Of a stretch of DNA of 64,000 bases, positions 36,720 through 44,905 are shown piece by piece. Each line of letters starts with the position of its first letter. Within the stretch, counting starts at the first letter, position 1. Made by a program: the position numbers and the translations under genes. Under the pieces are notes generated by a model, which saw only the letters and a program-made list of their open reading frames with translations, had not been told where the DNA came from and searched no databases. Location: contig JAEZAD010000210.1 of the NCBI GenBank assembly GCA_023430565.1, forward strand, positions 1 to 64,000. Direction: 5' to 3'. This DNA comes from Verrucomicrobiota bacterium. Its GTDB lineage: Bacteria > Verrucomicrobiota > Verrucomicrobiia > Opitutales > Opitutaceae.

Positions 36720-37482
36720 CGAGACATTCCTCCATGGTTGGAAATCCCCAAGAAATCCGAACGAGATCACCTGCCTGCACAATCAGCCGCCCATCAATGC
36801 CGGTCTTCCGCAGCTCGCCTATCACATCCGCGGGCGTCAATCCGAACAGAGCCCAGTCGGGGTGATTGACGACGCTGTCATCGTTTAGGCCGGAAAAATG
36901 CAGTTCGTGAGCCAGGAAAATGACCGTTGTTGTGGCTATGTTGAAGGGAAGTATTGGCCTGCGGTCGGACTCCTGCTCACCCAGCAGACGGAAATCATGG
37001 AGCGCAGCTAGCAGGTAACGACCGATGCGGATGTTATTCCCTTCCGTCCACTGGGTCTTGATACGCCCGGTTGCCTGAGCCGCCTTGATAAAACTGATGG
37101 AGTCCTCGCGGAGCAGCCATAGGGCGCCGGCGGCGTACCGAGGCCAGTAAACCTCAAGCACGAAATCGTACAGGATCTGATGCGTCCGAGCGGTGTAGAG
37201 GTAGAAAAGCTGATTCAGACGATCAACCGATATTTGACGAAGGACGAGTTCGCGGAGCCGCCGCGCCGGTTGGCTGTCGGCACCGAGGTAACGTGGGGCA
37301 AAGACACGGGTAACGATGTCCGCCATGCGGTACGCTGTTGCCTTGGAAAGCAGCCCTTCGTTGCGAACTTTGTCACGCAACTGGACCGCGGTCATGCCCG
37401 GCTCCCAAATCTCAAGAAGTCGAATAGTTTCCGGGAGCATGCCCTGGCCCTTGCAGAGCGCTGTGTTATAATCGCGGTCCAT
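36703..37482 (-). CDS. brxA: BREX protein BrxA (DUF1819)
   Basis: 259 residues, ATG 37482. The NusB-like helical DUF1819 pattern is recognisable: ALCKGQGMLPETIRLLEIW, KATAYRMADIVTRVFAPRYL, LYDFVLEVYWPRYAAG. Known BrxA proteins are small DNA-binding helical proteins. It begins 2 bases after the brxE stop. Confidence 0.9.
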   Translation of the reverse strand: MDRDYNTALCKGQGMLPETIRLLEIWEPGMTAVQLRDKVRNEGLLSKATAYRMADIVTRVFAPRYLGADSQPARRLRELVLRQISVDRLNQLFYLYTARTHQILYDFVLEVYWPRYAAGALWLLREDSISFIKAAQATGRIKTQWTEGNNIRIGRYLLAALHDFRLLGEQESDRRPILPFNIATTTVIFLAHELHFSGLNDDSVVNHPDWALFGLTPADVIGELRKTGIDGRLIVQAGDLVRISWGFPTMEECLDVVSS

Positions 37483-37484
37483 AT

Positions 37485-37994
37485 TCAGCCAAGATACGGA
37501 AAAACGGGCGTCGAAGCGCGGAACCCAGCCGCGAACGTTGCCGCAACTAGTGCGGTGAATGAGCCCGTCAGCACATCGCTTGATTTTCCAATTTGCACCG
37601 GCCCGGGGTGAATGACTCCTTTCACTCCCATCGCGATCTCATCGAGAACCGCAAACGCGCGATCCACCGAACATCGTGACGACATCTCCTCCACAGACGT
37701 TCCTCGGCTTTCCGCTGAAATGGCCATCTCAAGTTCCGGCGGAAGTCGGAACAGATGCACGACCCGACCGCGGCCAATGCGCTCATCATGCGCCCTGCAT
37801 GCACCCTCCCACGCTGCCGTCAGAGCTGCTGCCACTGCCGTCTTGGGGACGATCAGTCCGAGGTACTGGAAGCCCGTCTGATTCAGGAACGCAGTGTCCC
37901 ACCACGCGCATTGCGGCCGCTCGCCGAGGTAGGCGACGGCTGTTCGGAGGGCCAGAATAGATGCTAGGGGCTGTGAATGGACGGCGGCACTCAT
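37485..37994 (-). CDS. brxE: BrxE family protein
   Basis: 169 residues from ATG 37994 (MSAAVHSQPLASILALR); a longer frame to 38324 overlaps vsr and is rejected. ALRTAVAYLGERPQCAWWDT...FPRT-like LIVPKTAV and the block AHDERIGRGRVVHLFRLPPELE fit the BrxE family as I recall it. BrxE is described as the leading gene of type 6 BREX. Here it leads a type 1-like set ending in brxL. Confidence 0.75.
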   Translation of the reverse strand: MSAAVHSQPLASILALRTAVAYLGERPQCAWWDTAFLNQTGFQYLGLIVPKTAVAAALTAAWEGACRAHDERIGRGRVVHLFRLPPELEMAISAESRGTSVEEMSSRCSVDRAFAVLDEIAMGVKGVIHPGPVQIGKSSDVLTGSFTALVAATFAAGFRASTPVFPYLG

Positions 37995-38095
37995 GCTGGA
38001 ACGCGCTCCCTGGAGAACGCACGGACACCGGCCCAGCCTTGGCTTGGAGAAATCAGACGCAACCGCCAATTGCAGATCTGCGTCGAAGAGTGACG

Positions 38096-38521
38096 TCACG
38101 TCCGCGAGCGACGTTCCAGAACCCTCTGGATTCGGTGCAGTAGCCGTAGCCGATGTTTCTCCCGAAGGCTGTGCTCCCAAACCCGAACAACGCACCAGCC
38201 ACGTTGCCGAAGGAGCCGCGCAACGCGCCGATCCCGACTCCGGTTCCGTGCGATTTTGTCCTCCCAAAAACGTCGGTTTGAAGTCGGCGAAACGAAATGC
38301 AAGGGACAGGAGTGCCAAAAACACCCGTCCACGAAAACGGCCACCCGCGCATCATGGAAAACGAAGTCGGGGCTACCTGGCAGCTTTGAGCCGCGCCTCC
38401 AGCCCGTGACCTTCCATTGCCGCAGGAGTTTCATCAGCCGAAGTTCAGTGCTCCGATTCCCTTTCGACCGAACGCGCCCCATCAGAGCAGATCGGAATTC
38501 TCTGGAGTACACGTCAGCCAT
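38096..38521 (-). CDS. vsr: Very short patch repair (Vsr) endonuclease
   Basis: 141 residues, ATG 38521. Family motifs: MGRVRSKGNRSTELRL, LPGSPDFVF with the metal-binding Asp52, and FVDGCFWHSC (zinc/active-site segment with Trp69-His70). The C-terminal helix RRVARLLRQRGWCVVRVWE is standard. Vsr nicks at T:G mismatches produced by 5-methylcytosine deamination, so its partner is probably the cytosine MTase at 22731. That gene is some 14 kb downstream rather than adjacent. About 100 bases of apparently non-coding DNA follow before brxE. Confidence 0.92.
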   Translation of the reverse strand: MADVYSREFRSALMGRVRSKGNRSTELRLMKLLRQWKVTGWRRGSKLPGSPDFVFHDARVAVFVDGCFWHSCPLHFVSPTSNRRFWEDKIARNRSRDRRVARLLRQRGWCVVRVWEHSLREKHRLRLLHRIQRVLERRSRT

Positions 38522-38622
38522 GAAACGCCGATGGAATTTTGCGTTAGCGATTGCCGATCACCAACACGTCTCGGGGCCAACAGCAAACAACGTCAGTTGG
38601 AATGCTCGCCGCATGGGAGTTC

Positions 38623-38892
38623 TCACGCGTCTTCCACGTTGAACCGCGCAAATACGTGCTTCCGGTTGTTGAGTGCGACGGCGTCGTATCCATATTCTGA
38701 ATCCAGCAAGATAGCCCATGATACTTCATAGGCATGCGAGCACTCGGGACAAGGGAGTCCCGGCACATGCCCGGAAACTCCACACGTCGGGCAGCTCTCT
38801 GTCGGAAGTTCCGCATTATGATGCTCAATGAACGCCAGGGCATCGGACTTCGCGGTCGCGAAAGCACGGCTGAGATCGTCAAGGTAGGCCAT
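38623..38892 (-). CDS. Small zinc-ribbon protein
   Basis: 89 residues from ATG 38892. A Cys4 ribbon CPTCGVSGHVPGLPCPEC occupies the centre; the N-terminal helix (DDLSRAFATAKSDALAFIEHH) and a C-terminal strand region flank it. It lies 29 bases behind the PD-(D/E)XK gene and 101 before vsr. No family was recognised; could be a small nucleic-acid-binding or adaptor protein of the array. Confidence 0.55.
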   Translation of the reverse strand: MAYLDDLSRAFATAKSDALAFIEHHNAELPTESCPTCGVSGHVPGLPCPECSHAYEVSWAILLDSEYGYDAVALNNRKHVFARFNVEDA

Positions 38893-38921
38893 GTCTGGTT
38901 TATTTTGCGGTGAATATCGCA

Positions 38922-39512
38922 CTATGCCGCTTTCCGAAGGAATAGACGGCGGGTTCGGGAAATGAGTCGGCGTGTGTTGGAATACGCGAAGATTCGAATG
39001 CCTGGCTCTTGGAAACTGACGTAGACCAACGCGGCCCAAATGCGGGCGGTTCGCGTTTCGTGGGCTAGCAAATCGGAATATGCCCCGACCTGGAGGAGGT
39101 GTTTAGACAACGGGCGTTCCGGCAGCGCCTTTGTGACCTTGATTTCGATCGCGCCGCGGGGCTGGAGTCCACCAGCAACAACAAGGTCGCAAATACCATC
39201 GGGAATCCCGGCCGTAGGGGCGAGCCGAACCTCGGGAGTGAAAGAGGAAACGCCGAGGTCGCGAAGCTTCGTCCGAAGAACGGAAAGCCACGGCAGCATG
39301 TCCTTCTGCTGGGCAGGCAACGGCGCACGATCATTGATGCGGCGCAGCATGAGGTGAAACTGGCAGCCAATAAAATAGGGATCGGCGCCGGAAAGTTCAG
39401 TTGGGATCTCGCCTGGGATCTGATGCGTCTCAACGAGGTCGGGCGAAACGCCTTTCATGCCGTAGATGATACTGAGGTCGGGGAGGGATCGGGTGATGGT
39501 GGTAATGCTCAT
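38922..39512 (-). CDS. PD-(D/E)XK nuclease-like protein
   Basis: 196 residues, ATG 39512; first gene of the minus-strand array. The catalytic pattern is PDGICDLVV (Asp109) - AIEIKV (Glu123-x-Lys125) - HLLQVGAYSDLL (Gln141...Tyr145), as in RecB/Cas4-type nucleases. There are no iron-sulphur cysteines. Upstream is an operator-like set of half-sites shared with a divergent HTH gene. Role: accessory nuclease of the island or a decayed exonuclease; unproven. Confidence 0.65.
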   Translation of the reverse strand: MSITTITRSLPDLSIIYGMKGVSPDLVETHQIPGEIPTELSGADPYFIGCQFHLMLRRINDRAPLPAQQKDMLPWLSVLRTKLRDLGVSSFTPEVRLAPTAGIPDGICDLVVAGGLQPRGAIEIKVTKALPERPLSKHLLQVGAYSDLLAHETRTARIWAALVYVSFQEPGIRIFAYSNTRRLISRTRRLFLRKAA

Positions 39513-39553
39513 TGGAGTGGTTTTGTTGTGACAGGGATCACCTGACGTTTTCG

Positions 39554-39605
39554 GACAATCATATTTATTGTCTCACCGTCAATATTTTTCTTGTCTATCA
39601 GACAA
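39554..39605. promoter_or_regulatory. Operator-like double inverted repeat between divergent genes
   Basis: Two perfect inverted repeats: GACAAT-N7-ATTGTC (39554-39572) and TTGTCT-ATC-AGACAA (39591-39605), all built from the half-site GACAA/TTGTC. They lie in an AT-rich gap between the start of the minus-strand BREX array (39512) and the small HTH gene starting near 39627. The likely binder is that HTH protein, which would control both directions. Confidence 0.65.
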
Positions 39606-39626
39606 CACGCGATAAGCATTCACTCC

Positions 39627-39956
39627 GTGAATGGATTTTTGAAGGAATTGAAGTCTGTGCTCCTCTCCGAATTTGAGGACAATCAACGAGCCCTCGCCCT
39701 CCACGCAGGGATTGATCCGGCACAACTGTTTCGCGTGCTGACGGGAGACAGTGAGCCCACACCACAATTGGTCGGAAGGCTCTGCGGGACCTTGCCGGCC
39801 GTCGTGGCGGCGAGGCTCATCGCGGCATTCTTGCAGGACATTGTAGATGCAACGACGGAGGCCCGGCCAAACAAGAAGCCAGCAGGGCCTTGGCGACAAC
39901 CACTCAGCGACGTGTCTGTCGGGATCCATTGTGCGCCACGCCGAAAGACGGCCTGA
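39627..39956 (+). CDS. Small XRE-like HTH regulator, divergent from the BREX array
   Basis: 109 residues if started at GTG 39627; a TTG at 39591 lies within an operator arm and is less likely. The protein starts with a helix, then DNQRALALHAGIDPAQLFRVLTGDSEPTPQLVGRL, a lambda-repressor-type HTH. The C-terminal 40 residues are basic and unrecognised. It sits just downstream of the double inverted repeat and likely autoregulates and represses the array. It is not related in sequence to the WYL-type BrxR regulators known from other BREX loci. Confidence 0.6.
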   Translation: MNGFLKELKSVLLSEFEDNQRALALHAGIDPAQLFRVLTGDSEPTPQLVGRLCGTLPAVVAARLIAAFLQDIVDATTEARPNKKPAGPWRQPLSDVSVGIHCAPRRKTA

Positions 39957-39987
39957 TCACGGCGTTCCTGTGGCGCCCTTCTGAGCT

Positions 39988-40353
39988 ATGCCAAAGCAAC
40001 CCGCGTCGAGAGGTTCCTCGGAGCCGAGCGACTTTGCTAAGTCCGTAGACAAAGGGCTTCGCGCTGCTGCGAAGGAGGCCAAACGTGCGGCACGGCTGCA
40101 TGGAACCCTGCTTTACTCATCGGAACGCGGGAAAGTCGTCGCGAGGTCTCCGTGGGAGGGCGCACTGGTCGGTTGGATCATGGTGAGTGCAAAGGACCGC
40201 GTCTATCGCGGCGGATTCCTCGGGTTTTCGGATGAATGGCGCTCGCCCGATCTTCTGTTTCTTCGACGCAAGTTAGGAGCTAAGGCGAAGGAGTTGTTTC
40301 GGTCCCGCGACAGCTACGAGCAGTTCGTAGAACTGATTCCCTTCGACCCATGA
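39988..40353 (+). CDS. Hypothetical protein
   Basis: 121 residues from ATG 39988. A basic helical N-terminus (KSVDKGLRAAAKEAKRAARLHG) is followed by a small alpha/beta part (GALVGWIMVSAKDRVYRGGFLGF). Not recognised. Its stop overlaps the start of the metallophosphoesterase by 4 bases, so both are co-translated. Confidence 0.5.
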   Translation: MPKQPASRGSSEPSDFAKSVDKGLRAAAKEAKRAARLHGTLLYSSERGKVVARSPWEGALVGWIMVSAKDRVYRGGFLGFSDEWRSPDLLFLRRKLGAKAKELFRSRDSYEQFVELIPFDP

Positions 40354-41483
40354 GAATTCTCCACGTGGCGGACCTTCACAACGACCAGCGCTGGCTGGCG
40401 TGGGTCGCGGAGCATTGCATCGAGTTCGACCTGCTCATCATCGCCGGTGACCTTCAGAACGCATGGAGCCCGGTTGAAATGCACGCGCAGGCAAAACAGC
40501 TCAGAGAGTGGCTCGTGTCCCTTCGCTCTCACACTTGTGTTGTTGACGGCAATCATGATTTTTTCACCGCTCGCGGATCCGTCGATGTTTACGCTGACGG
40601 CGGTTGGCTCAAAACGCTTCGTGGCCGGGGCAATGTTGTCGCGGTCCCTGGTGACGTTTTCGAGTTCGGGGGCCTGCGCATCGCGTGCAATGGCTGGTTG
40701 CAGGTGCCCGACCTCAATCGACCCGTCGATGTGTTGATCACGCACGCACCGCCGAGCGGATGCCAATGCGCAGCAGGTGCAGAAGGCATCGATGTCGGTG
40801 ACCCCGATTTGTGGCCTGCCGTGCAAGAGTATCCACCAACGCTAGTAGTTACCGGCCACATACACCGCCCGAGAAAGCTTGCGTGCACATGGCCGCCCAT
40901 TGATCCGACGTCGCTGATCCTTGTGACTGGTTGTGACGAGCAATCCCCGACGCCAGCGCACTGGGTAATCGACACCGACAGCAAAGTCGCGATACACAGC
41001 GGCGGTGAGAAGGTGCGATGGTATGACGACGATCCTGATGCTTGCTTTGCTCACGTGACCGCTCGTAGCCGGGGCATCGAAGATGAAACCCTCGCCGAAG
41101 AAGGCGGCGCCGCGGATGATGCGGAGTTTGCGACCGCATTGGGATGCTCAGTTCCTGAATTGCTCGCACGTGCAGAGGCACACGAGGTTTTCTGTATCTG
41201 GCACAACAACCGCCGTCATTGGCCACGCTGGCAGCTCCACGAAGGCAAACCGCTTCCCGGATTGCGAGACGCGTTGATTGTGCTGGCAGAAAAACAGGCC
41301 AACGATTTTTCGGTCGCCTTGTTTTTCCTATGTCCGACGGATGCGCTCTATTTCTCGAACGATGAAGATCTCGACGTGCGAGAGAATGACTCCCCGCTAA
41401 GCCTGTTGCGTCGATGCCGTTCATGCGGAGTTCCGTTGGTCGTCCAGCATGCCCAGCGCTTCGGAGAACACGGCGCGCTCTAA
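40350..41483 (+). CDS. Calcineurin-like metallophosphoesterase with MbcA/Xre-antitoxin-like tail
   Basis: 377 residues. The N-terminal 200 carry all five metallophosphoesterase motifs: D8xH10, GD34, GN68HD, H132, GH170xH172. The tail (about 270-370) reads WPRWQLHEGKPLPGLRDALIVL...ALFFLCPTDAL...SPLSLLRR. This is the pattern of the C-terminal toxin-binding domain of MbcA/ParS/Xre antitoxins (P-x-W-Q, then G-x-P-x-P, then 'sPlxxLr'). Known members of that family pair with RES toxins; no RES gene is seen here. The fusion is my inference. Confidence 0.7.
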   Translation: MRILHVADLHNDQRWLAWVAEHCIEFDLLIIAGDLQNAWSPVEMHAQAKQLREWLVSLRSHTCVVDGNHDFFTARGSVDVYADGGWLKTLRGRGNVVAVPGDVFEFGGLRIACNGWLQVPDLNRPVDVLITHAPPSGCQCAAGAEGIDVGDPDLWPAVQEYPPTLVVTGHIHRPRKLACTWPPIDPTSLILVTGCDEQSPTPAHWVIDTDSKVAIHSGGEKVRWYDDDPDACFAHVTARSRGIEDETLAEEGGAADDAEFATALGCSVPELLARAEAHEVFCIWHNNRRHWPRWQLHEGKPLPGLRDALIVLAEKQANDFSVALFFLCPTDALYFSNDEDLDVRENDSPLSLLRRCRSCGVPLVVQHAQRFGEHGAL

Positions 41484-41618
41484 ACACCGGCAGTTGTTGT
41501 TAGGCTTGGTTGACCGGTTCCGCTGAGAAACAGGACCGCGCCGGCACTTCGTGCCGTCTCGCTCCCTTTGTTCATGGGGGTGCGGGTTTCAGCACGTTGC
41601 TGCATTCCACCCAAACCC

Positions 41619-42158
41619 ATGTCTACAGACACATCCAAACCTCGCGTCGCCGTCTCCAACGACGGTGACGTCCTCATCATTCAAGGACCGGGCATCCCGG
41701 TCCTTTTTATTCCGCGGGCACATGTTGCCGCGCTCCTAACATCGCCGGCGGCTGCGGTCGCACTCATCGTTACCGATATCGGCGCAGCAGCCATCGAAAC
41801 CGTGCTCGCGGCAAATGCCACCTTCGAAGCGAGTACCATCATCGCAACCAGCGGAGCGATTGAGTCCGTCACGCTTAAATTCCTGCTGCCAAACGGACTG
41901 CTTGTCGCTTACACGACTGACGAAGATCTGGCATCCGATCGCGAACGAACCAAAGCGCTTGGGCTTGCTTTCGTTGTTACCAATACCTCCGTGGATTGGG
42001 ACCGGAAGCATGCGCGGCTCCTCGGCAGTCTTATTGCCAAGGTGCCTACTATGCCGCCGCAGATCACGGGGTTTCACCAGCTCGCCCATCAGTATCTGTC
42101 GCAACTCGTCCGCGAAGCCTTGTCGAGTCGCAACGGGCAAGAAGGAGGTAAGAAATGA
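41619..42158 (+). CDS. Hypothetical protein
   Basis: 179 residues from ATG 41619 (MSTDTSKPRVAVSN); a longer N-terminus (41568) lacks plausible sequence. An Ala/Val/Ile-rich middle (LLTSPAAAVALIVTDIGAAAIETVLAA) could be a buried core or weak membrane segment. No family recognised. A 6-bp hairpin CGGCAC-TTC-GTGCCG (41542-41556) without T-tract precedes it. Coupled to the next gene by a 4-base overlap. Confidence 0.5.
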   Translation: MSTDTSKPRVAVSNDGDVLIIQGPGIPVLFIPRAHVAALLTSPAAAVALIVTDIGAAAIETVLAANATFEASTIIATSGAIESVTLKFLLPNGLLVAYTTDEDLASDRERTKALGLAFVVTNTSVDWDRKHARLLGSLIAKVPTMPPQITGFHQLAHQYLSQLVREALSSRNGQEGGKK

Positions 42159-42766
42159 ATACGTCCATCGAACCTCATCCCTGTGTCACCAATCCCTCTA
42201 TCGATCCTGTCGCGTTCTGGAAACTGGATCAAAAATCCCGGTATCCCGAGGATGCATGGGGATGGGACGACTTGGCTGTTCTACCGGAGCTGCCAAGGCC
42301 CCGTATCGTCGGCAATCATAGCTACGATCTCCTGGTGAACCATCGGGCCCGGCGGCCAACGACGAGTACCATGCGAAAACTCACTGCGGCGTTTCCGGAG
42401 GACTTCGCGGCCGCAAGCGACCTTTTCGAGGCCGTGCAGTGGCGTGTCCTATACTACGTGGATCTGTTTCCAATGGCGGCGCTCGGGAACCCGTCGTTTG
42501 ATCCACTCCAAGCGTTCCAGGAAATCTACGACCGGGAACCGTCTTATATCGACGTCCCGCAGCCATGGACCGGTTCCCCAAAACCGGCCATCAACGTCCT
42601 TTGCGATATTCGTGCCGTGGTCTCCGACGCACATCCCGACGTTGCAAAGGCGGCGTATGCCATACTGGGCTTCTCGCGAAGCATCGGACTTGAGAAGCAC
42701 GAGGTGCTGATCGTCCCGTTTTGGCGGATGTGGTGGATTGATCGATTCCTCGCGGCCTCGACCTGA
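42155..42766 (+). CDS. Hypothetical protein
   Basis: 203 residues, ATG 42155, overlapping the preceding stop by 4 bases. Rich in Trp/Pro near both ends (DAWGWDDLAVLPELPRP; VPFWRMWWIDRFL). Not recognised. The message ends at a strong hairpin 10 bases after the stop. Confidence 0.5.
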   Translation: MNTSIEPHPCVTNPSIDPVAFWKLDQKSRYPEDAWGWDDLAVLPELPRPRIVGNHSYDLLVNHRARRPTTSTMRKLTAAFPEDFAAASDLFEAVQWRVLYYVDLFPMAALGNPSFDPLQAFQEIYDREPSYIDVPQPWTGSPKPAINVLCDIRAVVSDAHPDVAKAAYAILGFSRSIGLEKHEVLIVPFWRMWWIDRFLAAST

Positions 42767-42775
42767 TTTGTTAAA

Positions 42776-42802
42776 CCCCAGCACCGTTCGCCGGTGCTGG
42801 GG
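42776..42802 (+). terminator. Strong hairpin after the 42155-42766 gene
   Basis: Perfect 11-bp stem CCCCAGCACCG / CGGTGCTGGGG with 5-nt loop. No T-tract follows (CCTATTCTG), so it may be a factor-dependent terminator or RNA-stabilising hairpin. Confidence 0.6.
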
Positions 42803-43062
42803 CCTATTCTGTTGGCTCCGATTTGAAGCCTCTGCTGAGCGCTTCATTTTCGATCCTTTTTCGCCCACCCCTTCCCCTCCCGCTGGGATTGAACTCCCCC
42901 CGGTGTTCTCGTTTTGACGGATCTTCGCTGGGCACGGCGTCAGTCGTAGGAGGCACTGCATTAGTGGAAACGCGTTCGGCGCGACGGCTGTGTCCGCCTT
43001 CTCCTCTGGAATGTCCGCCTTGGTGTATTGATGACGTGTCCCCGGTTAATGAATCTTGGCGC

Positions 43063-43341
43063 ATGAAACGAAATCCGACCGAGAACATCCCTGACTTGCC
43101 GAAACAGACGCGTCCGTCGTCGATCTTTTCGGCCGAGAGCGAAATTACCACTTTCGAACAGGCGCTGACCAAAACGCTGGCGCTCGCCATCTGCGCTCCC
43201 ACGGAGGCGAAATTCAAGAAAGCGGTTCGGCTTGCTGACTGGTTTGCTGCCCGGCTGTCGCCCATGCAGATCACACGCGCAAAGCGAAAGGCGATTCCCA
43301 TGGCTCGCACGCTGGATGCCATGTTTGCCGGCAACGGCTGA
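43063..43341 (+). CDS. Small hypothetical protein
   Basis: 92 residues from ATG 43063. An in-frame extension to 42823 reads like translated non-coding DNA and is rejected. The 260 bases before the start hold no other gene. Helical, basic C-terminus (ITRAKRKAIPMARTLDAMF). Not recognised. Confidence 0.4.
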   Translation: MKRNPTENIPDLPKQTRPSSIFSAESEITTFEQALTKTLALAICAPTEAKFKKAVRLADWFAARLSPMQITRAKRKAIPMARTLDAMFAGNG

Positions 43342-43367
43342 CGCGAACCCCTAAATCAAACCCGACT

Positions 43368-43721
43368 ATGAACGACCAACATCCCCAATCGCCCAAACCG
43401 CCGAAAACAAAATTCAGCCATATGTTCAAGACTCCTGATACGCCTGTACCGCTCGAACACCGAGTCGCCGGAATGTCGAGCGAAGAACTCCTCCACGAAC
43501 TGAGAATGCTCTGTAGCTTCTTCCGCTACGGCAGCTATGCGATGTGGGAGGTGTTTCTTCGCAACCAAATGATTGTGCTGCTGGAGGCCCGTGAGGTGCC
43601 TGACGAAGTGATCGACGCTGCGCGCATCCTCGGCGCGTGGGAAGGCGAACGCATTTGCGACCGCATTTACGGAGTCGATGGCTTCGAACGTGAACGGAAC
43701 GCCATCAACGCAATTGATTAG
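43368..43721 (+). CDS. Small hypothetical protein
   Basis: 117 residues, ATG 43368. Central helices (SSEELLHELRMLCSFFRYGSY, MWEVFLRNQMIVLLEAR) with no known motif. It overlaps the annotated start of the radical SAM gene by 44 bases and is probably its operon partner. Confidence 0.45.
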   Translation: MNDQHPQSPKPPKTKFSHMFKTPDTPVPLEHRVAGMSSEELLHELRMLCSFFRYGSYAMWEVFLRNQMIVLLEAREVPDEVIDAARILGAWEGERICDRIYGVDGFERERNAINAID

Positions 43722-44850
43722 GACGCCAAACGGAACGCTCGTCATGATCCAATCCGATTCACTCAAATCCATGCTGTCTGGTTACTGGACTGGCGGCAAA
43801 TCTCCGTCTCCGTGCACCGTCACGGATAACAATTTCGTTCACAAAAGCCTCTCCAACTGGGCCGTGAACTTCGCCGTGGGGTGCTCCCATGCGTGCCGGT
43901 TTTGTTACGTCCCGTCATCCAGCACCAACAAACTCGCGCCCCAGTTGAGGCAACTTGGAGTACACGACCCGGATTCAGATTGGGGTGATTACGTCTTCCT
44001 GCGCACCTGGGATGAGAAACGATTCCTAAAGACACTGGCGGCCGCGGAGACGACTCCGACGACCCAGCTAAAGCCCGACGGAAACCGCGCCATCATGTTA
44101 TGCTCGACTACCGACCCTTACCAAGTCTTCCGGCATCCGGATCCAAAAGAACGGGCACACCTCGAAGAGCAGGGACGATTCGTCGTCCGGCGCGCCCTCG
44201 AACTTATACGCGATCACTCGACCCTAAACGTCAGAATCCTGACGCGGAGCCCGCTCGCCCGCCTCGATTTCGTCCTCTTCAAGACCTTCGGCCCGAGGCT
44301 CCTCTTCGGGATGTCGCTGCCCACCTTACGCAACGACCTTTCGAAGATCTACGAGCCCAAAGCTCCGGCACCGAGCGTCCGGCTCCAAACTCTCAAGCAG
44401 GCAAAGGACGCGGGCATTCCCATCTTTGTGGCGATGGCACCGACCTACCCTGAATCCGACGAAATTGACCTCCGCGCCACGCTCACTGCAATCGCGCAGC
44501 TCAATCCGGTCACGGTCTTCCACGAGCCCATCAACATCAGGGCGGAAAACGTCGAACGAATTGCCAGCCATGCGCGAGCCCTCGCCGTTGAGCCAATGAT
44601 CGACGTCTTCGCGAATCGTGAATCGTGGCAGTCCTACGCCCTGGACGCTCTTCACAATGTTGAGCGACTGGCCAACGACGTTGGACTCAAGAATCAACTT
44701 CATCTCTGGCCGGACAAATCCCTGGGGACGCAAATAGCGCTCGTCCGACTGCCGGCGACCGAACGCGCTGCGCATCTTTGCTGGATCGATCACTGGTGGA
44801 CTCGCATTAGCGCATGGCCGAACAGTGAAGTGCGCCTGGGCACCTCCTAG
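43678..44850 (+). CDS. SPL-family radical SAM protein
   Basis: 390 residues from ATG 43678; ATG 43744 is an alternative that removes the 44-base overlap. The [4Fe-4S] motif is C69-x3-C73-x2-C76 in GCSHACRFCYVPSSS, followed by the SplB-like (COG1533) pattern AIMLCSTTDPYQ and VRILTRSPLARLD. True spore photoproduct lyases repair thymine dimers; most relatives of this group have unknown substrates. Here it sits in a defence/repair neighbourhood. Confidence 0.8.
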   Translation: MASNVNGTPSTQLIRTPNGTLVMIQSDSLKSMLSGYWTGGKSPSPCTVTDNNFVHKSLSNWAVNFAVGCSHACRFCYVPSSSTNKLAPQLRQLGVHDPDSDWGDYVFLRTWDEKRFLKTLAAAETTPTTQLKPDGNRAIMLCSTTDPYQVFRHPDPKERAHLEEQGRFVVRRALELIRDHSTLNVRILTRSPLARLDFVLFKTFGPRLLFGMSLPTLRNDLSKIYEPKAPAPSVRLQTLKQAKDAGIPIFVAMAPTYPESDEIDLRATLTAIAQLNPVTVFHEPINIRAENVERIASHARALAVEPMIDVFANRESWQSYALDALHNVERLANDVGLKNQLHLWPDKSLGTQIALVRLPATERAAHLCWIDHWWTRISAWPNSEVRLGTS

Positions 44851-44905
44851 ACTGCGACCTTCCAGAATCGTGGAGACTATCCACAAACTACAATCCGACA
44901 AAACA

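Noticed and set aside
37485..38324. 279-residue version of the BrxE protein
   Set aside because: The extra 110 residues overlap vsr in another frame and read as low-complexity; the ATG at 37994 gives the family-size protein.
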